Source of the DNA: Phormidesmis priestleyi
GTDB taxonomy: Bacteria; Cyanobacteriota; Cyanobacteriia; Phormidesmidales; Phormidesmidaceae
NCBI GenBank assembly: GCA_003242115.1
Contig: QBMP01000014.1
Span: forward strand, 4,213-24,378
DNA length: 20,166 nucleotides
Direction: 5' to 3'
The position numbers were made by a program, and so were the translations under genes. This document shows, one piece after another, positions 1-7,761 of the stretch. Position 1 is the stretch's first letter. Every line of letters begins with the position of its first letter. Below the pieces are notes generated by a model, which saw only the letters and a list, made by a program, of their open reading frames with translations, searched no databases and was not told where the DNA came from.

Positions 1-368
1 ATCAGGTCACCGATCTGGGTAAATTTCTCGATCCATTAGTAGATAAGCTGCTAGTCATGGCCCCTTTAATGGCCTTAGTTGGCATGGGTGAGGTGCCTGC
101 CTGGGGCGTGTTTTTAATTTTGGCCAGAGAGCTAGCCATTTCTGGTTGGCGCGTAAATCCGACCTTTCAACAAGGCAGCGTTCCCGGCGCTGGAATTTGG
201 GGCAAGGCCAAAACGGTCGTGCAAATTGTCGCCATTTCTCTCTTACTCGCGCCGCTGTCAGGCGTTTGGCAGATCAGTGGCATTGTTTTCTTTTGGGTCG
301 CTGTTGCTCTCACCTGGATTTCAGGCTTACTGTATCTATTGCCCGCCAAGCCTAAAGAAGCTAGCTAA
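1..368 (+). CDS. pgsA: CDP-diacylglycerol--glycerol-3-phosphate 3-phosphatidyltransferase, 3' part
   Basis: Makes phosphatidylglycerophosphate, the precursor of phosphatidylglycerol, from CDP-diacylglycerol and glycerol 3-phosphate in the cytoplasmic membrane. The gene begins before the window; the frame is open from base 3 and stops with TAA at 366-368. The first visible residues, TDLGKFLDPLVDKL, match the second half of the CDP-alcohol phosphotransferase signature (G-x3-D-x3-D, whose aspartates bind metal and substrate). They are followed by hydrophobic stretches and an LARELAISGWR segment, all in the order expected for PgsA. The C-terminus ends in a final membrane helix and a short lysine-containing tail. 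About 120 residues are visible, roughly the last two thirds of a usual protein of about 180-200. It is convergent with the GTPase gene at 400-1935. Seen: motif and membrane pattern. Inferred: PgsA rather than another CDP-alcohol transferase, from overall similarity. Confidence 0.9.
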   Translation, partial: QVTDLGKFLDPLVDKLLVMAPLMALVGMGEVPAWGVFLILARELAISGWRVNPTFQQGSVPGAGIWGKAKTVVQIVAISLLLAPLSGVWQISGIVFFWVAVALTWISGLLYLLPAKPKEAS

Positions 369-375
369 TTTTCTC

Positions 376-400
376 AAGAATAAATCAATTACCTATTCTT
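376..400. terminator. Possible weak bidirectional terminator between pgsA and the GTPase gene
   Basis: A perfect 7-base inverted repeat, AAGAATA (376-382) and TATTCTT (394-400), with an 11-base loop, lies in the 31-base convergent gap. The stem is AT-rich, so it is weak, and it touches the stop codon of the minus-strand gene. The position between two converging stop codons is the main argument. Confidence 0.3.
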
Positions 401-1935
401 CAGGTCAGCTTTTCAATTGCGCTGTGCAGAAACTGTTTGACAAAAGCATCGCGGCGATTGAGCTGATATTGCTGTTCTACCACGGCTTGAATGCCATGAT
501 CGCCCCAATCCTGATTGGCCTGAAAGTACACTATAAAGCTTTTGCCCGCAATTCGTGTTAAATAGGCCGCGCTCACCCCCTGTAAGAGCTTACTGGCAAT
601 AGCCGTCGCTACAGTTGCCTGCAACCCAACTGATAGCAGCTTCATCGCCCCTTTTGCTAAGCTCAAAGCCGCCATTGTTTTGGCCAGCGATACCGCTAGC
701 GCTTTAGCTTCTTCAATGCTAACCTCCACCCCATACACTCGACCTAGCTCCACCACCATTTGAGTATTCACAGCCGCCGTCAGCAGCATATCTACCACTG
801 GCAACGGCGTTGCGGCTAGCACTCCTGCTCCTATCCACTGATAGCGTTCAACAATGGTTTCTGCCTGCTGTTGCCTTTGAATGCTCAGCAGCGATCGCGC
901 CTCTTCTCCCAACTGCTGCGACTGCAACAATAAATTACTCGCAATTAAATCTGTGCCTTCTCGCCGTAAAATGCTCAGCATTCGCTCAACTAAATCTGAA
1001 ATCTCCGGATCTGGCTGTACTAGGTTACCATCCGGCAGTTGAGCAACTGAAGGATGAGCCGCCACCATTACCACATCCTCACTGTTGAGCAATGGGTTCG
1101 TTCGTTCTCGCAGCCGCTGCAAAATCTGTTCTCTTTCGGCTGACAAATAGCGATCGCGCTTATTAAACACCAACAGCAGCCGCTTTCCCATCCCTACTAG
1201 CGCCTGCAACTGCTCATACTCCACCCGATGCAGATCGTTATCGATTACAAACAGCAACAGATCTGCCGCTGTTGCCAATGCCTTTGATGCCTGCGATCGC
1301 GCCTCTCCCAAGGCACTCGCTTCTAACAGTCCTGGCGTATCGGTAATCAGCACCGCCGCATTTTCTGGCGATCTTACCCTCAATCCAGATAACCTTAATC
1401 CCGATAAGCTTGGCACCTCTATCCGATAAGTCTGCGACGATTGCGTCGTTCCAAGCGTCGCCGCCACGGGCGCAGCCATTTCTCCTAACAGCGCATTCAC
1501 CAAAGCCGTTTTACCCGCTGAACCCAAGCCAAAAACAACAATTTGGAAGGTTTGCCCGCCCACTTCCTGACTGAGCCTCGCCGTCAGCACTTCAGAGCGA
1601 GCCGCCAGCGCCTGCCGCGCAATCTCATCTTCAATTTGGCTCACCTGCTGCTGAGCCGCCTGTAAGCTCACTGCCGCCACCTGATCGGGTGATTGGGGCA
1701 ACGTCACCACCCGCTTTCGTTTGGGCCGTAAAAAAAGCCAGCCATAGTAAGCCAATACGCCCGTAGCACCAGCCAAGGCCAGTACGATTAGCGCAATTAC
1801 GGCTTGGGCAAGCAAAGGAGAAGCGAGTGCTATAGCGCCATACAGTTGACCCAAAGAGCTGACTGCCGTTAGCAATACGCCCAGGCCGATGAGCGTAGCT
1901 ACTGCCACCAATAATAGATATGACCGACGCATCAT
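400..1935 (-). CDS. Membrane-anchored Era-like GTPase with DUF697 domain
   Basis: Predicted membrane-associated GTP-binding protein of 511 aa. Two hydrophobic segments occupy about residues 6-25 and 43-69, followed by a basic stretch and a short helical region. The G domain shows Walker A (G1) GLGSAGKT at 136-143, DTPGL (G3) at 199-203 and NKRD (G4) at 258-261. The C-terminal part (about 365-475), with GAGVLAATPLPVVD and an alanine-rich helical region, fits the DUF697 domain that follows such GTPases in cyanobacteria. The cellular role of this family is not settled; membrane remodelling or stress functions are only suggestions. The start is ambiguous between two adjacent ATG codons (1933-1935 and 1930-1932), and no clear ribosome site is seen. 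It is the last gene of the minus-strand cluster, 130 bases after the preceding gene, so it may also have its own promoter. Motifs are seen; the function beyond GTP binding is unknown. Confidence 0.9.
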   Translation of the reverse strand: MMRRSYLLLVAVATLIGLGVLLTAVSSLGQLYGAIALASPLLAQAVIALIVLALAGATGVLAYYGWLFLRPKRKRVVTLPQSPDQVAAVSLQAAQQQVSQIEDEIARQALAARSEVLTARLSQEVGGQTFQIVVFGLGSAGKTALVNALLGEMAAPVAATLGTTQSSQTYRIEVPSLSGLRLSGLRVRSPENAAVLITDTPGLLEASALGEARSQASKALATAADLLLFVIDNDLHRVEYEQLQALVGMGKRLLLVFNKRDRYLSAEREQILQRLRERTNPLLNSEDVVMVAAHPSVAQLPDGNLVQPDPEISDLVERMLSILRREGTDLIASNLLLQSQQLGEEARSLLSIQRQQQAETIVERYQWIGAGVLAATPLPVVDMLLTAAVNTQMVVELGRVYGVEVSIEEAKALAVSLAKTMAALSLAKGAMKLLSVGLQATVATAIASKLLQGVSAAYLTRIAGKSFIVYFQANQDWGDHGIQAVVEQQYQLNRRDAFVKQFLHSAIEKLT

Positions 1936-2065
1936 CCGCAGGTTTTCTCGCGATCGCGCTTTATGCTCTCTCTAAGATAAAGCCTGAAGCCAGCACCTGC
2001 ACCAAAGGGCCAGCAAGTTACCAAGACTCAACAAACGTGATGTCAGCAGTGTCAATGGCACGAAG

Positions 2066-2668
2066 CTAGATAGCCCATCTAGCCACTGGCAGGCTCGCCC
2101 CTGTCAGCCCCCGAATAATCCGCTCTGCTCTAGCGTCGTCGCCATCACAGGTAAATACGACAAACAGCGGATGCGGTGTTGCGGTGCCTTCTGCCAGCAA
2201 GTGCTTGTGCTTTCTAGGCATCAGCCACTCCACGCCTTGCCCTAGCACTTTTTGCGTTTGCCGCCAGCGACTGAGCAAATCAGAAAAATCTTCTCCGGGT
2301 CGCTGAATGAATAGCACAATTTCAATCCCGGTTTTAATTTTCCACTCCGGGTCGCACATCAGTAGCGCCACATCGCAAGGCAGCGGACGAATTCGATAGG
2401 CAGTGTTGACCAGCGCGCGATCGCTATCCGATTCACGATAAGTTTCGCGGCTGCGAACATTCGGCAAAGGAATTGCCACCATGCTTTCTTGCGGGCGGCG
2501 CACGCTCGGCAGTGCTTCAAAATAAGGTCGGTGCTGCATCAGCAAGGTTAAAATGCCGTCGTAATGGCAGCAGTCGGCTAGCAGTTCTTCGTAGGCAAGC
2601 TGCCAGAGATCGGGCGATCGCTCAAGCCTACGCTCACTTTCAAGATGATCTACGCTAATCGTTGCCAA
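2066..2668 (-). CDS. Conserved-looking protein of unknown function, TTG start
   Basis: A 200-aa soluble protein with no signal peptide or membrane segment that I do not recognise as a named family. The only usable start is TTG at 2666-2668: an in-frame TAA lies eight codons upstream with no ATG or GTG between, and the first internal ATG is at residue 44. An AGGG about nine bases before the TTG is a plausible ribosome site. Visible features are an acidic helical N-terminus, a cysteine pair near residues 33-34 (DCCHYD), a mixed alpha/beta middle (VALLMCDPEWKIKTGIEIVLF) and a basic patch (MPRKHKHLL). It lies 37 bases after fmt on the same strand, so it is probably cotranscribed with fmt. Codon use and HIP1 content match the neighbours, which supports a real gene. 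No function is proposed. Confidence 0.75.
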   Translation of the reverse strand: MATISVDHLESERRLERSPDLWQLAYEELLADCCHYDGILTLLMQHRPYFEALPSVRRPQESMVAIPLPNVRSRETYRESDSDRALVNTAYRIRPLPCDVALLMCDPEWKIKTGIEIVLFIQRPGEDFSDLLSRWRQTQKVLGQGVEWLMPRKHKHLLAEGTATPHPLFVVFTCDGDDARAERIIRGLTGASLPVARWAI

Positions 2669-2705
2669 TGCTTTTGCCCTGCTGTGACGATGTTAGCGTT
2701 CCCGA

Positions 2706-3740
2706 CTAGCTGAGCTGTTCTCCTACTTCCAATCGCCCGCCGTTGGCAAAATCCCAGCCCGACAGGTTGCTTTTCCCAGCCGGTTTGACCTCATGCAGCA
2801 GTAAGTGACCGCTACCCGTTTGAATGACAGGGCCATAGCTTTTGAGAATGGCGACTAGGGTGCCAGGGGGTTGGTTGGGTGAGATGGGGGTGGAGGAGTA
2901 AAGCGATCGCGCCGCCGCAAAAACATCAGGAATCTGGTCAAAACCTAGCCTCTCATCATCTGCACCCAGCGGAAAAGTCGCCATCACTTTCAGCGGACTC
3001 GCGCGAAACTGGGTTACACAGTTTGGGTAAAAGCCACGCACCTGATCGTGCAGCCGCTTGGCAGGTTTATGCCAGTCCAACGCATAGTCAGCCTTTTGAA
3101 TCAGGGGCGCATAGCTCGCTCTCGTATCATTTTGAGGAACCGGGCGAATCATCTGCTGCTGTAGCTTTTGCAGCGTCGTCGGCAGCAGATTGGCGCTGAT
3201 GGCGGCCAGCTTTTCGGCTATCTGCCAAGCGTTATCCACTGGCCCCATCGGCACCGTTTCCTCCATCAGCATCGGCCCTGTGTCCATGCCCGCATCCATT
3301 AGCATCGTCGTTACCCCGGTTTCAACCTCGCCTCGGTATAAGCACCACTGAATCGGCGCAGCCCCGCGATAGGCCGGTAATATTGATCCGTGCGCGTTTA
3401 CGCAGCCCAGCCTAGGCATATCCAGCATGGCTTGAGACAGCAGTTGACCGTAAGCAATCACCACAAAGGCGTCTGCACCTAAGGCGCTGAGCTGAGCCAA
3501 GGTTTCAGAATCTTTTTTGATCCGCTGCGGTTGCCAAATTGGACAGGTGGGCGGTTGATTAGCCGCGATCGCTGCTGCCATCGCCGCCGCTTTGACCGGC
3601 GAGGGCGTGACTTTGCCGCCTCGGCCTCGGCGCTTATCGGGCTGGGTAACAATCGCCACCACATCAAAATCAGGATGGCTCAGCAGCCGCTTGAGGCTAG
3701 GCACCGCAAACTGCGGCGTACCAAAAAAAACAATTTTCAT
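2706..3740 (-). CDS. fmt: Methionyl-tRNA formyltransferase
   Basis: Transfers the formyl group of 10-formyltetrahydrofolate to initiator Met-tRNA, producing the fMet-tRNA that starts bacterial translation; it acts in the cytoplasm. The N-terminus MKIVFFGTPQFAVPSL is typical of the family. The formyltransferase catalytic triad is intact: Asn115 and His117 in VNAHGSILPAYRGAAP and Asp153 in MDAGMDTGPM. A C-terminal tRNA-binding domain follows (about 215-340), with SYAPLIQKADYALDW at its start. At 344 aa it is slightly longer than the usual 310-335 because of a loop near residues 265-290. Its ATG (3738-3740) overlaps the stop codon of the OmpA-like gene by four bases (ATGA), and no good ribosome site is visible, so translation probably depends on coupling to the upstream gene. 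It is usually found near def or rsmB; pairing with an envelope gene is less usual. Confidence 0.97.
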   Translation of the reverse strand: MKIVFFGTPQFAVPSLKRLLSHPDFDVVAIVTQPDKRRGRGGKVTPSPVKAAAMAAAIAANQPPTCPIWQPQRIKKDSETLAQLSALGADAFVVIAYGQLLSQAMLDMPRLGCVNAHGSILPAYRGAAPIQWCLYRGEVETGVTTMLMDAGMDTGPMLMEETVPMGPVDNAWQIAEKLAAISANLLPTTLQKLQQQMIRPVPQNDTRASYAPLIQKADYALDWHKPAKRLHDQVRGFYPNCVTQFRASPLKVMATFPLGADDERLGFDQIPDVFAAARSLYSSTPISPNQPPGTLVAILKSYGPVIQTGSGHLLLHEVKPAGKSNLSGWDFANGGRLEVGEQLS

Positions 3741-4972
3741 GAACGGGTGTCTACCAAAATTTCTATGCGACGGTTGCGCTGACGATTAGCAGCCTCTTCA
3801 TTGCTGGCCACCGGCTGAGCCTGACCGCCTCCTAGCGTAACCCAGCGGTAAGGAGTGGGCAACGCCGTTTGTAGGTAAGCGCTCAGCGCATTTGCTTGGG
3901 CTAGCGTCGAGATGCGGCTGGCCAAAACGTCGCTCTGATCGTCGCTGTAGCTGCGAATTACAATCGTCGCCTGAGGATAATTCACCAACTGGTCAAGGAC
4001 TTGGTTCAAAATCGCAGTGTCTTTAAGATCACTGGCACCGGGGCTAAAAATGGCGTCTGCGGGCAGTGTAATTTTCAGCGCTGCAACGTCTAATAGGGTC
4101 TGAGTGCGATCGCTCGGCACCGGCTGATAAGTCGGCTCTACGGCTTGTTCCGCTCGTACGGGTGGATCGATGGCCGCTCGTAAAGCCTTGAGCCGGTAAT
4201 CAATATCTGCGCCCCGATAAGGCGGATAGCCGAGCTGCTTTTCTAAGCTTTTGAGCCGCCTATCGAGCGTGATCACTTCCGTTTCTATCGAGTTAAGTTC
4301 GTCAATTAAAGGCTGTCGCTCAATCGGCGGTAGCTCAACAGGCGCTAGCAGTGGGCCAGTTTCCGGCAAGGGAATGGCCTGTATCTGGAGCTGATCGGTG
4401 GGCGTTTGCCAGAGCTGCGGAAAGTGCCATAGGCGAGTAGCTAGACGGCTGCTCTGGCGCAACAGCACCTCAGTCAGAGGCGGTCGCGCAATCCGACCGG
4501 GCAATAGCTGCGCCACTAAAATCCCCAGAAGCCAAGCAGCCGTTACCGTGCCGCCAATGGCCATCAGGTGTGCTAAGGCGCTGTAGGGCTGCTTGTGCCA
4601 AAATCTGGGCTTTTCGGCTGGGGCTTTAGCGCCCTTAGACTCGACATCTTCAGTTGAGTCAGCACCATCCGTTATCCCATCTGAACGGCCAGATAAATGG
4701 TCAGAGAAAGGCTCAGGTAAACGCTGAGACTCAAGGGATCTAGGAAAGGCCGTGGGCTGATTTTCTAGCTGGTAAGGCGGCTGAGGATCAGGCCGTGACC
4801 CGTAGCCGTAATCAGATGAATGCTCGTCTCCAGGCAGGCGGGTCGAATCGTCTAAGCCGCGTGGAAGCGGGGGCCGAGGCGCATAAAAGCCAGTACGAGG
4901 TGCTTCACCGGATTCTCCATGAGCCAGATCATGTTCTAAATCAGACCCATCCGAACTTGACTCATTTGCCAC
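3737..4972 (-). CDS. OmpA-like domain protein with single membrane anchor
   Basis: A protein of about 411 aa: a long disordered N-terminus rich in Pro, Ser, Asp and Glu (about 135 aa), one membrane helix (AHLMAIGGTVTAAWLLGILVAQLL), a linker with a short coiled-coil-like stretch (ELNSIETEVITLDRRLKSLEKQ), and a C-terminal OmpA-like domain of about 105 aa ending in NRQRNRRIEILVD. By analogy with MotB/OmpA proteins, the C-terminal domain should lie in the periplasm and contact peptidoglycan. The usual Arg of the NxxLSxxRA helix seems to be missing (ISTLAQANALSAYL), so binding is uncertain. Start: I prefer GTG at 4970-4972, because a perfect AGGAGG lies seven bases before it. An in-frame ATG at 4991-4993 would add seven residues but has no ribosome site. 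The stop overlaps the fmt start (ATGA). It lies about 80 bases after the DUF4335 gene and is probably in the same operon. Confidence 0.85.
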   Translation of the reverse strand: MANESSSDGSDLEHDLAHGESGEAPRTGFYAPRPPLPRGLDDSTRLPGDEHSSDYGYGSRPDPQPPYQLENQPTAFPRSLESQRLPEPFSDHLSGRSDGITDGADSTEDVESKGAKAPAEKPRFWHKQPYSALAHLMAIGGTVTAAWLLGILVAQLLPGRIARPPLTEVLLRQSSRLATRLWHFPQLWQTPTDQLQIQAIPLPETGPLLAPVELPPIERQPLIDELNSIETEVITLDRRLKSLEKQLGYPPYRGADIDYRLKALRAAIDPPVRAEQAVEPTYQPVPSDRTQTLLDVAALKITLPADAIFSPGASDLKDTAILNQVLDQLVNYPQATIVIRSYSDDQSDVLASRISTLAQANALSAYLQTALPTPYRWVTLGGGQAQPVASNEEAANRQRNRRIEILVDTRS

Positions 4973-4984
4973 AAACCAGCCTCC
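4973..4984 (-). promoter_or_regulatory. Consensus Shine-Dalgarno AGGAGG that decides the OmpA-like start
   Basis: Read on the minus strand, AGGAGG is followed by seven bases and then GTG (4970-4972). It is the strongest ribosome-binding sequence I noticed in the window. It would lie inside the coding region if the upstream ATG at 4993 were used, where it would encode Gly-Gly. Confidence 0.6.
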
Positions 4985-5028
4985 TGCCAGCATTCATAGC
5001 ATTATCGCACTGGCCTTACTCGCGCTTA

Positions 5029-5057
5029 CTCACGGCATTACTTCTCACGGCATTACT
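5029..5057. repeat. 14-base direct repeat across the DUF4335 stop codon
   Basis: CTCACGGCATTACT occurs at 5029-5042 and again, identically, at 5044-5057, giving a 15-base period. The second copy contains the minus-strand stop codon of the DUF4335 gene (5053-5055). It looks like a short tandem duplication of the gene's 3' end. Confidence 0.85.
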
Positions 5058-6543
5058 CATAGCGGCTCCATCCCCACCAGGGGCTTACTTCCACAACTCC
5101 ACGCTCTGTAAACACCACCCGATAGTCAACCGCAGGCTCGTTTTTGGGGGCAGCGGTTAGCAGCTTAGGCAAAGGCGTTTCATTCACAGCGGTAGATGCA
5201 TCTGAATCCACGGGCGAGTAAGCGACCACTTCGCCTGCTTGATTAAAGCGGACGCGATAGGTCGTGGCGCTGCCTACTCTCGGCTGATTTCGATTTTCTA
5301 CAATGGTTTGTTTGAGCTGATTATTGAGCGCTTCTACCTCAAGCAGATCGGGTGGCGTAGTCGGCGGTGCATCGTCAAAAGCAACGGTGCTGTTAGCTGG
5401 GCTGTTGGCTGGGGCTGGCTGGGTAGTTTTGGCGGGATCGGCAGTTGGCGATGAATCTACTGCTGGGGCTGCGGCTACGGCAGTGCCGTCTTGCCAAGGG
5501 CTAACCGCAATGCCATCCGCATTAAAAGCCACCTGGTATTGCGCGATCGCAGCTTTTTCTAACCCCTGAGCATTGGCATTGGCCCGTGCTAGCTTAGGCA
5601 ACGGCGTATTATCCACATCTCGCAGCGCGGCATCGTTGCCAAACCGATAGCCCACAAGTTCACCCGCTTCATTCACGGCCACCTGGTAGTCGAGTACTTC
5701 AGTAAAGTTTGCGTTCGGCGCAAGGCTACCCGTGATCTTACTTTCTAGCGTTTGCTGAAGCGCTGCTAGCTTGGTTTCATCGGTAATGCGGGGCGCTTTA
5801 TCCCACAGCGGACTGGATAGATTTGCTGCCGCTAGGCCATCGACAGCAGGTTCGGTGCCATCTCCAGTAGGCGGTCTATTAGACGACTTATCGTTAGCGC
5901 TATTGGTGCTGGTGGCATCGCTGATCTGAGCGGGCTGATCGGGGCGATCTGCTTTGGCGGGATTGGGCGCTTTCGGCACCGGCAACAGGCCAATCGCCAC
6001 CGTCGCCGCTACTAGGCCGCCAATTCCCAACACAGCGGGCAAAGCGCGATCGCTCAGTGGCTCTTCAGTGCGCACAAAGCGGCGCGGCAGCGGTGAAAGC
6101 AAGGGCTCTAGCTCAGGCAGCGTCTGCGTATCGTCAAAAAACTGATCGACCGCTTCGCTCAAGTCAAAAAGCTGCACCGAAGAAAGCTTGATATCAATCG
6201 CCCGACCGTCGCCAGATTCGCCTAAGTCAGCAATTTCGGGCTGCACTACCAAATGATGATACGGGCCATCGCCGGGATTGATATGCACCAGCAGCGTTTC
6301 GTCTTCAATCACCTGCGGATGGGCAAAGCCGCTGAGCAGCTCTTGGCTGTACTGACTGACGGCGCGCACTAAGGCCGAAAAAAAGCTGTAGTTACCGTTG
6401 AGCGATCGCTCCAAACCACTAATCCGGCACTCCGCATTCACCAATAGCGACATCACCTCTTCATCGCCGGGCGTCGAGTCAATGCTCAATCCATCTAAAA
6501 TCAGGCTGCAATTCGGCAGCTGATACTGTCTGCGAATGGTCAT
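5053..6543 (-). CDS. DUF4335 family membrane protein with duplicated C-terminal module
   Basis: A cyanobacteria-specific protein of unknown function, 496 aa. The N-terminus (MTIRRQYQLPNCSLILDGL, about 1-160) is the DUF4335 domain. One hydrophobic segment at about 167-188 should cross the membrane, followed by a Pro/Ser/Asp-rich linker. The C-terminal half contains two copies of a module of about 90-100 aa, at about 255-352 and 402-490. Each reads, in order, a leucine-rich helix, YxVxxNxAGExVxY, a TPLPKL hexapeptide, YxVxF and SPW. The ATG at 6541-6543 overlaps the stop of the DUF3038 gene by four bases (ATGA), and GGAGA lies seven bases upstream, so both coupling and direct initiation are possible. 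DUF3038 and DUF4335 genes are commonly adjacent in cyanobacteria, which suggests joint function. Seen: duplication, helix, overlap. Inferred: extracytoplasmic location of the modules. Confidence 0.88.
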   Translation of the reverse strand: MTIRRQYQLPNCSLILDGLSIDSTPGDEEVMSLLVNAECRISGLERSLNGNYSFFSALVRAVSQYSQELLSGFAHPQVIEDETLLVHINPGDGPYHHLVVQPEIADLGESGDGRAIDIKLSSVQLFDLSEAVDQFFDDTQTLPELEPLLSPLPRRFVRTEEPLSDRALPAVLGIGGLVAATVAIGLLPVPKAPNPAKADRPDQPAQISDATSTNSANDKSSNRPPTGDGTEPAVDGLAAANLSSPLWDKAPRITDETKLAALQQTLESKITGSLAPNANFTEVLDYQVAVNEAGELVGYRFGNDAALRDVDNTPLPKLARANANAQGLEKAAIAQYQVAFNADGIAVSPWQDGTAVAAAPAVDSSPTADPAKTTQPAPANSPANSTVAFDDAPPTTPPDLLEVEALNNQLKQTIVENRNQPRVGSATTYRVRFNQAGEVVAYSPVDSDASTAVNETPLPKLLTAAPKNEPAVDYRVVFTERGVVEVSPWWGWSRYE

Positions 6544-7169
6544 GACACTTCTCCATCAAAAAGACTCACCCACAGCCGATTAGCGCCGTCTGTCCCGGTG
6601 CAAAACAATAGTTTCGTCAATAGCTCAATCGCCAATTCATTGAGCTTTTCATCCGTCGCGTACACAATTACGCCAGCGCGCTTGGCGTTCATTCTGGCGC
6701 GAAAGTGAGAGCGAAAGCGGGACAAGTAATCCGACAGCCTGAAGTGATGCTCAAACGACAGACCCTGATCGCTGAGCTGCTGATAGCCCAGCAAAAGCTG
6801 CCGAATCAGCACTGTCAGCCGTTTTGCTAAAAAGCAGGTAATCAGCACCAGCGCCTTGCCCTCTGATAGCGACATCGGCTCTCTCTGACTAAATCGCCGC
6901 AGCGGATTACTGCTGCGCAGCAGCCACAAATTCACCCGGCCCTGCACGACGTTTTCTAACCCCAGCTCTTTGGCAGCCGCTAGCATTGCTTCGGCTCCAC
7001 CGAGATCGAGCGCCTCAATCGCTAATAGCAAAAAGTCTATTTGGGTTTTGGCACGTCGAGAGCATTCACTGGCAACGCCATTGGGCGTCGCTAGCTGATC
7101 GATTAACTGCGGCTCGGAAGGTTGAACGGTGGGAGGACTCTGCACTTGCATACGTTGACGACTATTCAC
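6540..7169 (-). CDS. DUF3038 family protein
   Basis: A soluble, mostly helical cyanobacterial protein of 209 aa with no known activity, recognised by the core segment FLLLAIEALDLGGAEAML and the following LGLENVVQGRVNLWLLRSSNP. Later segments include the basic stretch FRSHFRARMNAKRAG. No signal peptide or membrane helix is visible, so it should act in the cytoplasm, perhaps on the cytoplasmic N-terminal domain of its partner DUF4335 protein. The start is GTG at 7167-7169: an in-frame TGA lies immediately before it, so translation cannot begin further upstream. An ATG six codons in (7149-7151) is an alternative, and neither has a good ribosome site. It is the first gene of the minus-strand cluster, so the cluster promoter should lie in 7170-7400. 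Confidence 0.85.
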   Translation of the reverse strand: MNSRQRMQVQSPPTVQPSEPQLIDQLATPNGVASECSRRAKTQIDFLLLAIEALDLGGAEAMLAAAKELGLENVVQGRVNLWLLRSSNPLRRFSQREPMSLSEGKALVLITCFLAKRLTVLIRQLLLGYQQLSDQGLSFEHHFRLSDYLSRFRSHFRARMNAKRAGVIVYATDEKLNELAIELLTKLLFCTGTDGANRLWVSLFDGEVS

Positions 7170-7356
7170 TCAGAGGGTTATCAAAATATATTGACGAATG
7201 ATTGAAGCAGCCCCCAATATAGCTGGAGATCCCTATACTTACAGCAAAAATCTCATTCAGGCTTCTTCACTGTAGATTAATCTTTGAACGATTTTGAGGT
7301 GTCAGAGGCGATCATCATAGTCTGTAGAAGTCTCAAGAGTCTTGGCTCCGTCCTCT

Positions 7357-7388
7357 ATTGACGCTCTCTAAAATTGACGCCCTCTAAA
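7357..7388. repeat. Two-copy 16-base tandem repeat
   Basis: ATTGACGCTCTCTAAA (7357-7372) is followed directly by ATTGACGCCCTCTAAA (7373-7388), with one difference. It lies in the spacer upstream of the DUF3038 gene. Confidence 0.85.
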
Positions 7389-7423
7389 ATTTTCCCCAAA
7401 AGCTGCGTCAACCTAACAATTTA

Positions 7424-7447
7424 TTTTGGTTTACTCTTTTGGTTTAC
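7424..7447. repeat. 11-base direct repeat
   Basis: TTTTGGTTTAC occurs at 7424-7434 and 7437-7447, a 13-base period with two intervening bases. Confidence 0.75.
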
Positions 7448-7562
7448 CTTGATTAACTTAAATAACTATAATTTCGGATTATCTTAAGATTTTCAGATCT
7501 TCTCGTTGGATCTTTTTAGGAAATTAAAATCTGATCGCTCAGAAGCTATAGCAGGAAGCGGT

Positions 7563-7618
7563 AGTACGTCCACAACGGTACATCCGCAAAGGTACATCCG
7601 TAAAGGTACGTCCGCAAA
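7563..7618. repeat. Four-copy 14-base tandem repeat
   Basis: Consensus GGTACATCCGCAAA. Units are 7563-7576 (degenerate, AGTACGTCCACAAC), 7577-7590 (consensus), 7591-7604 (one change) and 7605-7618 (one change). There are no spacers, so it is not a CRISPR. The lower similarity of the first unit suggests serial duplication with divergence. Confidence 0.88.
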
Positions 7619-7745
7619 GCACCCAAAGCCCCAGCTATCTTAATACAATTACTTAGATGCCGCCTAGATGCAATCTTTGGATAATGGCCCGATATTTTTT
7701 GTGTGCTGTAGATCACATTACTGGCTATCTGGATGGGCTATTGGG

Positions 7746-7761
7746 CCGAATTGCCGAATTG
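7746..7761. repeat. Two-copy 8-base tandem repeat
   Basis: CCGAATTG occurs twice in direct succession, 22-37 bases downstream of the ftn2 stop codon. It is short and could be chance, but it fits the pattern of the spacers here. Confidence 0.6.

Noticed and set aside
226..561. 111-aa plus-strand frame across the pgsA/GTPase junction
   Set aside because: It overlaps two well-supported genes in other frames and crosses their convergent junction.
7563..7618. CRISPR-like array
   Set aside because: The 14-base units abut with no unique spacers, are far shorter than CRISPR repeats, and no cas gene is present.
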